Positions 45,072 through 54,596 of a DNA stretch of 64,000 nt are shown in pieces. Position numbers and translations under genes: made by a program. Under the pieces are notes generated by a model. That model saw only the letters and a list, made by a program, of their open reading frames with translations. It had not been told where the DNA came from and did not search any database. How positions within the stretch are numbered: the first letter of the stretch is position 1; each line of letters begins with the position of its first letter. Source of the DNA: Picosynechococcus sp. PCC 7003 (lineage in GTDB: Bacteria; Cyanobacteriota; Cyanobacteriia; Cyanobacteriales; MRBY01); NCBI RefSeq assembly GCF_001693255.1, contig NZ_CP016474.1:1754661-1818660 (forward strand). The letters run 5' to 3'.

Positions 45072-45767
45072 ATGGAGGCAACCAGCGATTTACTGCAAGA
45101 ATTTTCGGCATTATCGGCGAAAAAGCAGCTCGAAAAAATCCCCCAACTGATTGATCAAGGGGATGCTGGTTTTGCTTGCTTGAGAGAATTTTTGCTGGCG
45201 CAAGAGGGCCAGGCGGCGACCCCTGTCATGGGGAGAATTTGCCAAGTGCTCACCCAGAATCAAACCGCCGAAAATTTACTGTTTATGCAGCAAGAATTTC
45301 CGGAGGGGGTCGTTGAACTCAAGTCAGCGCGAGATATTGACTACCAAATCATTCAAGACAAATTGATCGAAGAGGAGTTTCTGGAGGCGGATATTCTAAC
45401 CCTCCAGAAAATGTGTGAGCTCGCTGGGGAATCCGCCGTCAAGCGTAAGTGGCTCTATTTCACGGAAGTGGAACGGTTTCCAGACGAGGATCTGCTCACC
45501 CTCGATCAGCTATGGCAGGTTTATTCTGGGGGTAAATTTGGCTTCTCGGTACAGCGCAAATTATGGAATTCCCTCGGTAAGGACTTTAATGCCCTCTGGG
45601 AAAAAATCGCCTGGCGAGATGGGCGGATTTGGGCACGCTATCCCAAAGCATTTATCTGGAATCTAGATGCGCCGAGGGGACATCTGCCCACCTCTAACCA
45701 GTTGCGGGGTGCGAAAACAATCCTCGCGCTGTTCCAACATCCGGTGTGGACAAAGGAAAAGGACTAG
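45072..45767 (+). CDS. gun4: GUN4 tetrapyrrole-binding regulator
   Basis: 231-residue soluble protein that binds protoporphyrin IX and Mg-protoporphyrin and activates magnesium chelatase through ChlH. An N-terminal helical domain (residues 1-80, SDLLQEFSALSAKKQLEKIP) precedes the GUN4 core (about 85-225). The core includes ELKSARDIDYQIIQDKLIEEEFLEADILTLQKMCELAGE, YFTEVERFPDEDLLTLDQLW and AWRDGRIWARYPKAFIWNLDAPRGHLP. The length fits the cyanobacterial full-size form. It converges on ggtD with a 4-base overlap. Confidence 0.93.
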   Translation: MEATSDLLQEFSALSAKKQLEKIPQLIDQGDAGFACLREFLLAQEGQAATPVMGRICQVLTQNQTAENLLFMQQEFPEGVVELKSARDIDYQIIQDKLIEEEFLEADILTLQKMCELAGESAVKRKWLYFTEVERFPDEDLLTLDQLWQVYSGGKFGFSVQRKLWNSLGKDFNALWEKIAWRDGRIWARYPKAFIWNLDAPRGHLPTSNQLRGAKTILALFQHPVWTKEKD

Positions 45768-46627
45768 GATTTTACGGAACCTGCTAAAATTCCCCGCACA
45801 AAGTAACGTTGTAGGCTGAAGAACACACCGAGGGGAACGATCATCGAGATAAAAGCCCCAGCGGTGAGCAGGTGCCAATCTTGACCCCGTGACCCGACTA
45901 AATTACTCAGTTGGATTGTGACGGGGGCGACATCATTGGTGGTGCCTAAATAAACGAGGGCGATGAGCAAATCATTCCAAACCCAGAGAAATTGGAAGAC
46001 GGCAAAGGAGGCGATCGCCGGCATGGAGAGGGGGACGATTAGTTTCGTAAAAATCTTCAGGTGGGACGCCCCATCCACCGCCGCCGCTTCGATTAAATCC
46101 CGTGGCAACTCACCAATATAGTTACGCAACAGGTAAATCCCCAGGGGCAAGCCATACCCCGCATGGGCAAGCCACACCCCCAGAAAACTATTGGATAAAC
46201 CCAAATCTCGATAAGCCCGCAAAATGGGAATCAGGGTCGTTTGCAGCGGCACCACCAACAGACAAACCACCACGATAAACAAAAATTGTCGCCCCGGAAA
46301 TTCCATCCATGCAAAGGCATAGGCGGCAAAACAGGCGATCGCAATGGGAATCACGGTCGCGGGAATGGCGATCGTCAAACTATTAAAAAAAGCCTGGCCC
46401 ATGCCCTCCGATTGCAGTACATCCACATAATTGCCGATGTGATATTGGGTCAGTTCAAAGGGATGCTGAAAAATTGTCCACCAGCCCGTCGCCAACATCG
46501 CATCCCGCCGCCGAAAAGAGCTAATCAATAACCCCGCCGATGGCAATGTCCAAATAAAAGCGATCGCCAATAACGAAATATGAATTGGTGTTTTTTGCCA
46601 AAATTGAGTCTGCTTTTGCTGTGCCAT
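45764..46627 (-). CDS. ggtD: Carbohydrate ABC transporter permease, MalG/GgtD type
   Basis: 287-residue inner-membrane permease with six helices. The EAA loop is in LIEAAAVDGASHLKIFTKLIVPLSMPAI, which contacts the ATPase. The C-terminus is short, as in MalG. It starts one base inside the stop of the partner permease (TGATG), so the two are translationally coupled. The four-gene set resembles the Synechocystis GgtABCD importer for glucosylglycerol, sucrose and trehalose; substrate by inference. Confidence 0.9.
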   Translation of the reverse strand: MAQQKQTQFWQKTPIHISLLAIAFIWTLPSAGLLISSFRRRDAMLATGWWTIFQHPFELTQYHIGNYVDVLQSEGMGQAFFNSLTIAIPATVIPIAIACFAAYAFAWMEFPGRQFLFIVVVCLLVVPLQTTLIPILRAYRDLGLSNSFLGVWLAHAGYGLPLGIYLLRNYIGELPRDLIEAAAVDGASHLKIFTKLIVPLSMPAIASFAVFQFLWVWNDLLIALVYLGTTNDVAPVTIQLSNLVGSRGQDWHLLTAGAFISMIVPLGVFFSLQRYFVRGILAGSVKS

Positions 46628-47604
46628 CAGCGTAACTTCTCCTGTGTTCTAAACCGTCGGATATTACTGATCATTACTGGGATAATTAAAATTAAAAGCA
46701 CGATGGCGATCGCACTACCGCGCCCAAAATTTCGATAATTAAACATCTCTTTAATCATGCGACTGGCGATCACTTCCGTACCATAATTTCCTCCTGTCAT
46801 CACAAAGACAATATCGAATACTTTTAAGACCAAAATAATAATCGTGGTACTGACGACAAGGATTGTTGAGCGGATCATCGGGATCGTAATTCGCCAAAAA
46901 ATTTGCCAGCTATTTGCCCCGTCAATCCGCGCCGCCTCGATGACTTCTTCGGGAATCCCTTTCACCGCCGAAGATAAAATCACCATCGCAAAGCCTGTAT
47001 AAAGCCAAATCATGATTGCAATTAGGGCAAAATTATTTACCGATTGCTCCACAACCCAGCCCACAGGTTCAAAGCCAAAATTCACCAGCAGTGCATTTAA
47101 AACCCCAATCTGATCATCGCCAGCGGGTTTGTAGGCGTACATAAATTTCCAGATGACACTCGCCCCCACAAAGGAGATTGCCATCGGCAAGAAAATCAGG
47201 GATTTAATAATTGGTTCATAGCGCACTTTATCGACTAAAACGGCAATAATTAACCCTAAACTGACGCTGATTCCCGTGACCAAGACAAGCCAGAGTAAAT
47301 TGTTTTTAAAGGCAATTAACATTGCCCGATCCGTGAAGGCAAAAATATAGTTTTTGAGTCCGACAAAGTTTTGCGATCGCCCATCTAAAAAGCTTAGATA
47401 AAAAGTTTGCACCGTCGGCAAAATCAAATAAGCAGACAGCAACAATAATGCCGGAGAAATATAAACCCATGGCAACAACCGCTGATTCCAGGGTTTCGGC
47501 AGGGCATTAATCGCAAGATTGGCTAAATAAAATAGCCCAATCACACCGCCACAACCGATGGCGATCGCCAAGACGACGTTCAACAGACGCGTCCAAAATT
47601 CCAT
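46627..47604 (-). CDS. ggtC: Carbohydrate ABC transporter permease, MalF/GgtC type
   Basis: 325-residue permease with about eight helices; the EAA loop is in VIEAARIDGANSWQIFWRITIPMIRSTI. ATG 47604 has GGAGG five bases upstream; ATG 47607 and 47616 are close alternatives. The frame stays open to 47715, but that extension (DIPLNPPSKGDFD) is a translated REP-like repeat, a common source of mis-called starts in cyanobacteria. It is separated from the binding-protein gene by that repeat and pairs with ggtD downstream. Confidence 0.9.
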   Translation of the reverse strand: MEFWTRLLNVVLAIAIGCGGVIGLFYLANLAINALPKPWNQRLLPWVYISPALLLLSAYLILPTVQTFYLSFLDGRSQNFVGLKNYIFAFTDRAMLIAFKNNLLWLVLVTGISVSLGLIIAVLVDKVRYEPIIKSLIFLPMAISFVGASVIWKFMYAYKPAGDDQIGVLNALLVNFGFEPVGWVVEQSVNNFALIAIMIWLYTGFAMVILSSAVKGIPEEVIEAARIDGANSWQIFWRITIPMIRSTILVVSTTIIILVLKVFDIVFVMTGGNYGTEVIASRMIKEMFNYRNFGRGSAIAIVLLILIIPVMISNIRRFRTQEKLR

Positions 47605-47643
47605 CATGACCTCCATGAAATACTTATAGTCCTGGTTAAAGAA

Positions 47644-47690
47644 GGATTTAGGGGAATCGAAGTCCCCCTTTGAAGGGGGATTTAGGGGGA
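47644..47690. repeat. REP-like palindromic repeat between ggtB and ggtC
   Basis: A perfect palindrome TCCCCCTT-TG-AAGGGGGA (47663-47680) is flanked by two copies of GGATTTAGGGG (from 47644 and 47678). It sits between the stop of the binding protein gene and the start of the permease. It could stabilise the upstream mRNA or damp downstream expression. Confidence 0.65.
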
Positions 47691-47692
47691 TG

Positions 47693-48994
47693 TCACTCCG
47701 GCCAGCTATTTTCAATATTGGTTAAAACCGTTTCCGCATCTGCGCCGCCGACATAGTCCACCATGCCCGACCAGAACGTGCCTGTTCCCACCGCACCGGG
47801 CATCATGTCCGACGCATCAAAGCGGATCACATCCGCATTATTCAAAATCTCTGCTTGTTTTCGGCTCAAATCCGTGGGATACAGGGCTAAATCAATGCCT
47901 TGTCGCGGCGAAAGATATCCCCCCAAGCCAGCGGCGACCTCGTGGGGCGTTTTACTGGCGAGGTATTCCATTAATTGTCGCGCTTCCGGGGTGTCATTAA
48001 ACATCGCAAACACATCCCCAGCCACCAAAATTGGTAAGCCTTGATCGGGATTAATCTGCGGGAGGGGGAATACATCGACATCTTCATCAAGATTAATATC
48101 CGTCGGTAAAAATGCCTCAATAAAGTTCCCCTGCTTGTGTAGGTAGCAGTTGGGATCTTCGCCAAACAATCCCTGAATTGAATCCCCAAAAGGCGTACTC
48201 AAGGCACTCACTACGCCACCATAAACATAATCCTCGTTGCGGACAATGTCGCCGAAAATGTTAACTGCATTTTCTACCGCCGGATCGTTAAAGGGGATTT
48301 CGTGGCTAATCCACTGGTCATAGACATTGGGGCCGGCGGTGCGCAGCATAATTTCTTCAACCCAATCAGTGCCGACCCAACCTGTAGCATCACCACTTTC
48401 CATGCCAATACACCAGGGGGTTTTGCCTTCAGATACAAGGCGATCGCTCAAGGCCAGCATTTCATCCCAAGTGGTAGGAATTTCGTAACCATTCGCCGTA
48501 AATTGCTGCGGGTTGTACCACACTAAACTTTTGACCGAAGCCCGATACCACACCCCATAGGGCACATTATTTACACTGCCAAGCTGAATCCACGATTCGT
48601 CGTAAGCTGCTTGCAAATCCTCAAGACTCATGAATTCTGTCAGGGGAACCAGCATACCTTCCCGCGCAAAATCTGCCATTAGTCCTGGTTGGGGAAACAT
48701 CGCTAAATCAGGCGGATTACCAGAATCAACCCGAATCGGGAGGGTCGTCGCAAAGGTATCTGTACCTTCGTAAACCACTTCGATGCCTGTTTCTTCAGTA
48801 AAAGGAGCGAGGGCAGCCTCAATTTTTTCCTGTTGCTCCCCAATCATCACCCCGAAAACAGTGACTTGTTTAGTATCACTCGCTGTGCCGTCTCCAGAAG
48901 TTGTTTGTTCGCCAACACAACCTGTTAAAACGAGTGCGGAACTAAGTGCGAAGGAAGTAAGCTTAAGTGGAGATCTTTTTTGTAAAAAAAACAT
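47693..48994 (-). CDS. ggtB: Sugar ABC transporter solute-binding protein, GgtB type
   Basis: 433-residue periplasmic lipoprotein of the family-1 (MalE-like) binding proteins. The signal has the lipobox LTGC near residue 26. Typical features are VTVFGVMIGEQQEKIEAALAPF, VVYEGTDTFATTLPIRVDSGNPPDLAMFPQPG, YGVWYRASVKSLVWYNPQQF and PTTWDEMLALSDRL. SGDATGWVGTDWVEEIMLR matches alpha-glucoside/osmolyte-binding relatives. It is the second gene of the ggtA-B-C-D order. The ligand is inferred, not shown: glucosylglycerol-type solute, sucrose or trehalose. Confidence 0.88.
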   Translation of the reverse strand: MFFLQKRSPLKLTSFALSSALVLTGCVGEQTTSGDGTASDTKQVTVFGVMIGEQQEKIEAALAPFTEETGIEVVYEGTDTFATTLPIRVDSGNPPDLAMFPQPGLMADFAREGMLVPLTEFMSLEDLQAAYDESWIQLGSVNNVPYGVWYRASVKSLVWYNPQQFTANGYEIPTTWDEMLALSDRLVSEGKTPWCIGMESGDATGWVGTDWVEEIMLRTAGPNVYDQWISHEIPFNDPAVENAVNIFGDIVRNEDYVYGGVVSALSTPFGDSIQGLFGEDPNCYLHKQGNFIEAFLPTDINLDEDVDVFPLPQINPDQGLPILVAGDVFAMFNDTPEARQLMEYLASKTPHEVAAGLGGYLSPRQGIDLALYPTDLSRKQAEILNNADVIRFDASDMMPGAVGTGTFWSGMVDYVGGADAETVLTNIENSWPE

Positions 48995-49078
48995 TCATAA
49001 AGGTTGAATTCAACAAATTAGTTAAAAGAGAAATTGTGATTTGAATTGGGTTTAAACTATCTAAAATAACAGATGGTT

Positions 49079-50194
49079 CTATGCAATAACTGTTTCCATT
49101 TCGCGATCAAAAAGATACAGACGTTGGACATTCCACAACACATCAAGGGTTTCTCCCTGTTTAACCGTAGCACGGGGGTCAAATCGCGCCACAAACTCTT
49201 CTTGTTCAGCCGTTGTGAGGTAAACAATAAGTTCATTGCCCATCATTTCAATCATATTGATTGTCGCTTGCACAGGCATAGTGGGGATATCAGGGGGCAA
49301 ATATTGAGGATGGTAAATATCTTCGGGACGAATCCCTAAGGTGATCGGCCGATCCTTAAAGGTCACGCCACCATCAACGATAAATTGCGGTAAATATTTT
49401 TGAATTGAAATTAAATTCTGACCCAATTTTAGACAGGGTTCTTCTTCATTGGTCGTTTGCTCTACGTCAAAGAAATTCATCGCGGGACTACCGATAAATC
49501 CGGCGACAAACAAATTATTGGGATTGTTATAGAGATTGCCGGGACTATCGACCTGCTGCAAAATGCCATCCTTCATCACGGCAATGCGATCGCCCATGGT
49601 CATCGCTTCCACTTGATCGTGGGTGACGTAAATAAAGGTGGTATTAAGATCTTGGTGGAGTTTGCTAATTTCTTTGCGGGCTTGAACGCGCAATTTAGCA
49701 TCGAGGTTTGAGAGGGGTTCATCCATCAAAAAGACGGCGGGTTTGCGAACAATTGCCCGCCCCACTGCGACCCGTTGCCGCTGTCCGCCTGAAAGCTCCT
49801 TGGGTTTGCGTTGTAATAATCTTGCGATCCCTAATTGGGCGGCAGCACTCTGGACACGCTTGTTGATCTCGGTTTTATCAACTCCCTGCAATTGCAGACT
49901 GAACGCCATATTTTCATAGACGCTCATGTGAGGATAGAGGGCATAGGATTGAAACACCATCGCAATGTCACGATCTTTGGGGGAGAGGTGATTCACGCGG
50001 CGATCACCAATGCAAATTTGCCCGTCTGTAATGGACTCTAGCCCGGCCAATAACCGGAGAGACGTGGTTTTCCCGCAGCCAGATGGCCCGACAAATACTA
50101 AGAATTCACCATCTTCGATGGCAAGGTTGAGGTTGTTGACGGCGACAAAATCATCAAATCGCTTCGTCACTTGCTCGAACGTTACGCTAGCCAT
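49079..50194 (-). CDS. ggtA: Sugar ABC transporter ATP-binding protein (MalK/UgpC/GgtA type)
   Basis: 371-residue ATPase. Walker A is [12 protein letters not shown], the signature [17 protein letters not shown], Walker [13 protein letters not shown] and the switch His in [10 protein letters not shown]. The C-terminal 130 residues form the MalK-type OB-fold regulatory domain ([24 protein letters not shown]). It is the first gene of the operon, 84 bases ahead of ggtB. In Synechocystis the corresponding ATPase gene is separate from ggtBCD; here all four are together. Confidence 0.92.
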   Translation of the reverse strand: MASVTFEQVTKRFDDFVAVNNLNLAIEDGEFLVFVGPSGCGKTTSLRLLAGLESITDGQICIGDRRVNHLSPKDRDIAMVFQSYALYPHMSVYENMAFSLQLQGVDKTEINKRVQSAAAQLGIARLLQRKPKELSGGQRQRVAVGRAIVRKPAVFLMDEPLSNLDAKLRVQARKEISKLHQDLNTTFIYVTHDQVEAMTMGDRIAVMKDGILQQVDSPGNLYNNPNNLFVAGFIGSPAMNFFDVEQTTNEEEPCLKLGQNLISIQKYLPQFIVDGGVTFKDRPITLGIRPEDIYHPQYLPPDIPTMPVQATINMIEMMGNELIVYLTTAEQEEFVARFDPRATVKQGETLDVLWNVQRLYLFDREMETVIA

Positions 50195-50269
50195 AGAAAG
50201 TTTTGGATTGACAACAATTATTCCCCATTAAAGCGAATAATCCTCAAATTTCCCAAAACTAAAACCCCC

Positions 50270-50953
50270 TCATTGGGGCTGTTCGGCTTGCAATTGTCCC
50301 ATAAACCACTGAGCTACTTGGGCATTACCGTCTAAGGCAACACGCTCTAGGGCTTCTTCTAACAATGCTTTCGGCAAATTCTTTAAAACCTGAGATGTTT
50401 CAACGGATTCATAGCGTCCAGACTCATTTAAAACTAAGAGAAAAAACCGTTGGGCTTGGACATCAATTACCCAATATTCGGGGATGCCTAAAGCGGCATA
50501 GATTTCTTTTTTACGGTCTAAATCATGGAAAATTGTCGTGTCAGAAATTTCACCGACTAAATCAGGGACGCGCCATTCATCGAGGTTTAAATAACGGCGA
50601 TCGCCTTGTTTCCAAACGGGATGATTGTTCCCAAGATACAAAACTAAATCAGGTGCAGCCGCAATTTTTTGTGAGCTTTTTTCTAATTGACAACCGCCCA
50701 TTAAATGTCCTGTATTTTCTGGCTTAAATGCAAACCAAAAGCCAATGAGTAGCGTAAATAAATTATTAACTGAAGCGTGATTAATTCCTTCTGCATCCAT
50801 TTCAAGTAATAGTGAATTTTGATAAAAATAGAGTTTTTGTTTATTGAGATCATCCGTCGGTAAATCCCGTTGTTGTTGGTACGCTTCCCACTGGGCTGGA
50901 ACCCAAGGGGCGATCGCCTCTTTCCGGCGTGCATTCTTCATTGAAGCAACCAT
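50270..50953 (-). CDS. Uma2-family (DUF820) putative endonuclease
   Basis: 227-residue member of the PD-(D/E)XK-like Uma2 family, which is greatly expanded in cyanobacteria. Core motifs are APDLVLYLGNNHPVWKQGDR, RVPDLVGEISDTTIFHDLDRKKEIYAALGIPEYWVIDVQAQRFFLL. These supply the acidic residues and the Lys expected of the nuclease fold. Functions are unproven for nearly all members. It lies beside aspA and the ggt operon with no toxin, antitoxin or mobile element next to it. Confidence 0.85.
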   Translation of the reverse strand: MVASMKNARRKEAIAPWVPAQWEAYQQQRDLPTDDLNKQKLYFYQNSLLLEMDAEGINHASVNNLFTLLIGFWFAFKPENTGHLMGGCQLEKSSQKIAAAPDLVLYLGNNHPVWKQGDRRYLNLDEWRVPDLVGEISDTTIFHDLDRKKEIYAALGIPEYWVIDVQAQRFFLLVLNESGRYESVETSQVLKNLPKALLEEALERVALDGNAQVAQWFMGQLQAEQPQ

Positions 50954-51030
50954 CGGTCATTCTCCAGATCATTTAGTCCCATTGTAAGATCTGATTTTGT
51001 GTCCTCCCCTTACACTGATGGGAGGTAAAT

Positions 51031-52449
51031 TTGATTAAATTAGCAAAAATGAGCGCAGATTTTCGCATTGAAAAAGATTCCATGGGCGATCGCCAAATCC
51101 CCCACGATGCCTACTATGGCATCCAAACCCTCCGGGCAACGGAAAATTTCCCCATTAGCGGCCTAAAGCCTCTTCCCACCTATGTCGATGCTTGTGTGCT
51201 GATCAAAAAAGCCACAGCACTGACTAATAGCGAATTGGGTTGTATCCCCGAAAATTTGGCGACGGCGATTGTCCAAGCCTGTGATGAAGTGCTCAAAGGC
51301 AATCTGCGTGATCAATTTGTGGTTGATGTTTACCAAGCCGGGGCTGGCACTTCCCACCACATGAATATTAATGAAGTGTTGGCGAACCGTGCCCTCGAAC
51401 TCCTCGGCGGCGAAAAGGGCGATTACCAAACCGTCAGCCCCAATGACCATGTGAACTATGGCCAATCCACCAACGATGTAATTCCTACAGCAATCCGCAT
51501 CGGTGCTTTACTCGCCCTCGAACATTGTTTATATCCGGCTCTCTCTGGGGCGATCGCCACCCTTGATAACAAAGCCGAAGAATTCGCCCACATCGTCAAA
51601 TCTGGCCGTACCCATATGCAGGACGCGGTTCCCGTGCGTTTAGGGGAAGGATTCCGTGCTTGGGCAGAAATTCTCACCGCCCACATGGGACGCATCGAAA
51701 CTGCTGCAAAGGATCTAACCGTTTTAGGGTTAGGCGGGAGTGCTTCTGGCACAGGTTTAAACACCCATCCCCAGTACCGTTTCCGCGTCGCCGAAATTTT
51801 AAGTGAGCTGATCGGGCAACCCTTAACTTCTGCGTCGCACCTAATGGCAGCCATGCAAAGTATGTCGCCTTTTGTGAATGTGTCTGGCTCCCTGCGTAAC
51901 CTCGCCCAGGATCTGGTGAAAATTTCCCATGATTTGCGCCTGATGGATTCTGGCCCCAACACTGGTTTTAAGGAAATTCAGTTACCGCCCGTCCAACCCG
52001 GTTCCTCGATTATGCCCGGTAAATATAACCCCGTCATGGCAGAAATGACCTCGATGGTCTGCTTTCAGGTGATGGGCTACGACACGGCGATCGCCTTTGC
52101 GGCCCAGGCTGGTCAACTAGAGCTGAACGTGATGATGCCCCTAATTGCCTATGATCTGATCCACAGCATCGAAATTCTTGGCAACACGATCAAAGCTCTC
52201 AGCGAAAAATGTTTGGCTGGGATTACCGCCAATGAACAACGCTGCCACAATTATGCAGAAAGTAGTCTTTCCCTTGTCACGGCCCTGAATACCCATATCG
52301 GTTATCTCAACGCCGCCGATGTCGCCAAGGAATCCCTGCAAACGGGCAAAACCCTCCGGCAAATTGTCCTTGAGCGAGGCTTAATGGATCAAGCAACCCT
52401 TGCCCAAGTCCTCGACCTCGAAAAAATGAGTCAATTACCCGGCAATTAA
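51031..52449 (+). CDS. aspA: Aspartate ammonia-lyase (aspartase/fumarase superfamily)
   Basis: 472-residue lyase that deaminates aspartate to fumarate. The flexible-loop signature GSSIMPGKYNPV contains the catalytic Ser. Other motifs are GAGTSHHMNINEVLANRALELLG, YGQSTNDVIPTAIRI and SGRTHMQDAVPVRLG. The stretch CFQVMGYDTAIAFAAQAGQLELNVMMPLI and the tail GKTLRQIVLERGLM look more like aspartase than class II fumarase, but a fumarase is not excluded. GGAGGT at 51021-51026 favours a TTG start at 51031; an ATG at 51049 is the alternative. Confidence 0.82.
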   Translation: MIKLAKMSADFRIEKDSMGDRQIPHDAYYGIQTLRATENFPISGLKPLPTYVDACVLIKKATALTNSELGCIPENLATAIVQACDEVLKGNLRDQFVVDVYQAGAGTSHHMNINEVLANRALELLGGEKGDYQTVSPNDHVNYGQSTNDVIPTAIRIGALLALEHCLYPALSGAIATLDNKAEEFAHIVKSGRTHMQDAVPVRLGEGFRAWAEILTAHMGRIETAAKDLTVLGLGGSASGTGLNTHPQYRFRVAEILSELIGQPLTSASHLMAAMQSMSPFVNVSGSLRNLAQDLVKISHDLRLMDSGPNTGFKEIQLPPVQPGSSIMPGKYNPVMAEMTSMVCFQVMGYDTAIAFAAQAGQLELNVMMPLIAYDLIHSIEILGNTIKALSEKCLAGITANEQRCHNYAESSLSLVTALNTHIGYLNAADVAKESLQTGKTLRQIVLERGLMDQATLAQVLDLEKMSQLPGN

Positions 52450-52542
52450 TCGGACAGAAAAAAGGCGATCGCTGAAATCTTCATAAAACAGTTCGGGTTA
52501 AGCCGAAGGGTAAGTAAATTAGTTTAGTTTGGACACTGCTAG

Positions 52543-52866
52543 CTTACCCTACCCCTCTTCCCTTATCTCGAACCCACATTAGAAAGCATTGTGGCGATCG
52601 CCCAGCGAATCTTGAGATCTATCAATCAGTTTGCCGTGCCTGTGGGAAACTCCTTTTGGTATGGCAGTCTCAGCATTGGCGTGGCGGCGCGCTTAGCCGA
52701 TATGGATAACTTTGAAGCCCTGATTAAAATGGCAGATCAGAGCCTTTACCTCGCTAAACAGTCTGGCCGAAACTGTGTTAAAACAATCTTCGACCAGCGC
52801 AAAACCAGATCTCAGACCGTGAAAACCCGGGGGGCCTTACCGAACAGTAACGGACAACAATCCTAA
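52543..52866 (+). pseudogene. C-terminal remnant of a GGDEF diguanylate cyclase gene
   Basis: After an in-frame TAG at 52540-52542, the frame reads PYLEPTLESIVAIAQRILRS and then SLSIGVAARLADMDNFEALIKMADQSLYLAKQSGRNCVK. This is the last third of a GGDEF domain, downstream of the GGDEF signature itself, which is absent. A GTG at 52591 keeps 91 codons open, but the product could not be a cyclase. It ends overlapping ccaA by four bases. Interpretation: a truncated relic left by deletion or rearrangement. Confidence 0.65.
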
Positions 52867-53612
52867 CCGCTCACGGAAAACGTATCAGTTTCACCGTACC
52901 AACCCGCTAAAGTCTGTCCAGAAGCGATGGTGTAAGGAATTGGACAACCTTCTACGGCTTCCCGTTCCGCAAAGGGACTTTCGTCAATGAGGCTATAGTC
53001 TGGCTTCACATAGGCATGTTTCGCTTCGTCGTAGGCGAGGACTTCCCCGTTTTCGATGTTATAAATCCAGCCATAGATTTTTAGTTTGCCCTGGTGGAGA
53101 CGCGATCGCACCACGGGATAAGTTTTGAGATTATCAATCTGGACAAGAACATTTTCCGCGACGAGGGTTTCGACCAGTTCTTCCCCTTCGCAGTGGGGGT
53201 AAGTATCCCGGACGAGGCGACGGGTGGCTTCGGCGTGTTTGAGCCAATCGTAAACCAGAGGCATATCCGCTTGGAGTTTATTTAATTTCAACAATCCCTT
53301 CATCGCGCCACAGTGGGAATGGCCACAAACAATAATTTGCCGAATATCGAGACCTTGGAGGGCGTATTCTAAAGTGCCCCCTTCGCCACCATTGGCCGCA
53401 CCATAGGGGGGAATAATATTGCCAGCATTACGGATGACAAAAATTTCGCCAATATCTGTTTGGGTAATCAGCGCCGGATCAACGCGAGAATCGGAACAGC
53501 AAATGAAAAGAACGCGGGGCTTTTGGCCGTGGGAGAGTTGTTCAAAAAGATCCTGGTGGCTCGCAACATAGCTTTGCTTAAATTTGTCCAGGCCGCGAAT
53601 AAGTTTTTTCAC
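52863..53612 (-). CDS. ccaA: Beta-class carbonic anhydrase
   Basis: 249-residue zinc enzyme interconverting CO2 and bicarbonate; in beta-cyanobacteria the CcaA type acts inside carboxysomes. The zinc/catalytic motifs are CCSDSRVDP (Cys and the Asp-Arg dyad) and CGHSHCGAMKG (His and Cys ligands). IRNAGNIIPPYG is the conserved loop. The C-terminal 55 residues (YDEAKHAYVKPDYSLIDESPF...) form the extension typical of cyanobacterial CcaA. GTG 53612 (VKKLIRGLDKFKQ) fits the family start better than TTG 53633. Confidence 0.92.
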   Translation of the reverse strand: MKKLIRGLDKFKQSYVASHQDLFEQLSHGQKPRVLFICCSDSRVDPALITQTDIGEIFVIRNAGNIIPPYGAANGGEGGTLEYALQGLDIRQIIVCGHSHCGAMKGLLKLNKLQADMPLVYDWLKHAEATRRLVRDTYPHCEGEELVETLVAENVLVQIDNLKTYPVVRSRLHQGKLKIYGWIYNIENGEVLAYDEAKHAYVKPDYSLIDESPFAEREAVEGCPIPYTIASGQTLAGWYGETDTFSVSG

Positions 53613-53819
53613 TGTGCGATCGTCCGATGTCAAAACGAGGTGACTACTGAGGGATCATAGTAAACCAAAACAATCCATTTAGATAAATGAGGATGGCACA
53701 TATTTTTCATAAGGTAGACCAATCACCTAAGGAGATTTTTGGCGATCGCCGCCTTGATAATCCCGTTAATTTCTCCCCTAGATGCCGCTAAAATAAGCTT
53801 GATTCAATCGGTCGAGCCT

Positions 53820-54596
53820 ATGCCGGATTTAGCCACTCCCATCCTCAATGTCCAACATCTAACCCGGCGCTTTGGGGGTCTGGTGGCGGTGCATGATGTG
53901 TCTTTTCAGGTGACACCAGGGGAGATTTTTGGCTTAATTGGGCCGAATGGGGCAGGCAAAACGACTTTTTTTAATATGTTGACCGGGATGATCTCCCCTT
54001 CCCAAGGAAGCATTCTGTACCAAGGTCGAGGGATTCATGGTCTGGCGCCCCACCAAATTGCCGCCTCTGGTATTGCACGGACGTTTCAGAATCTGCGCTT
54101 GTTTGGAAATTTATCGGCCCTGGAAAATGTGGCGATCGCCCGCCATCTGCACCAAAAAAACAACATTTTCGAAGGAATTTTCGGTTTACCCAAAGCAAAA
54201 AAGGCGGAACAGGAAACCTACGACCGAGCGAAGGAATTGTTGGATTTGGTGGGTTTAGCCGGAAAATACCGTCAACAGGCGAAAAATTTTTCCTATGGGG
54301 ATCAGCGGCGCTTAGAAATTGCCCGGGCTCTAGCGTTGGAACCCCAGCTTTTACTCCTCGATGAACCCGCCGCCGGGATGAACCCCAACGAAAAAGGCGC
54401 TTTGAGTGATTTAATTCGACAGATTCGGGCGCAATTTGACCTGACGATTCTGTTGATTGAGCACCATATTCCCCTGGTGATGGGACTGTGCGATCGCCTG
54501 GCAGTGTTGGACTTTGGCGAACTGATTGCCCTCGGTTTACCGGAAGTGGTTAAGGCAGATCCAGCGGTGATCGAAGCGTATTTGGGGGATGAGTAA
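53820..54596 (+). CDS. livG: Branched-chain/neutral amino acid ABC ATPase (LivG/NatA type)
   Basis: 258-residue ATPase from ATG 53820 (PDLATPILNVQHLTRRFGG). Walker A is GLIGPNGAGKTTFFNML, the LivG-specific IARTFQNLRLFGNLSALENV follows, the signature is FSYGDQRRLEIARAL and Walker B is LLLLDEPAAGMNPNE. In cyanobacteria such ATPases belong to the Nat-I neutral amino acid permease. The matching LivF gene follows directly (stop TAA, then ATG), but no permease or binding-protein genes are here. The open frame extends to 53739 without support for an earlier start. Confidence 0.9.
   Translation: MPDLATPILNVQHLTRRFGGLVAVHDVSFQVTPGEIFGLIGPNGAGKTTFFNMLTGMISPSQGSILYQGRGIHGLAPHQIAASGIARTFQNLRLFGNLSALENVAIARHLHQKNNIFEGIFGLPKAKKAEQETYDRAKELLDLVGLAGKYRQQAKNFSYGDQRRLEIARALALEPQLLLLDEPAAGMNPNEKGALSDLIRQIRAQFDLTILLIEHHIPLVMGLCDRLAVLDFGELIALGLPEVVKADPAVIEAYLGDE

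Noticed and set aside
47605-47715. N-terminal extension of ggtC reading DIPLNPPSKGDFD
   Set aside because: It is the translation of the REP-like repeat; the ribosome binding site GGAGG supports a start at 47604-47607.
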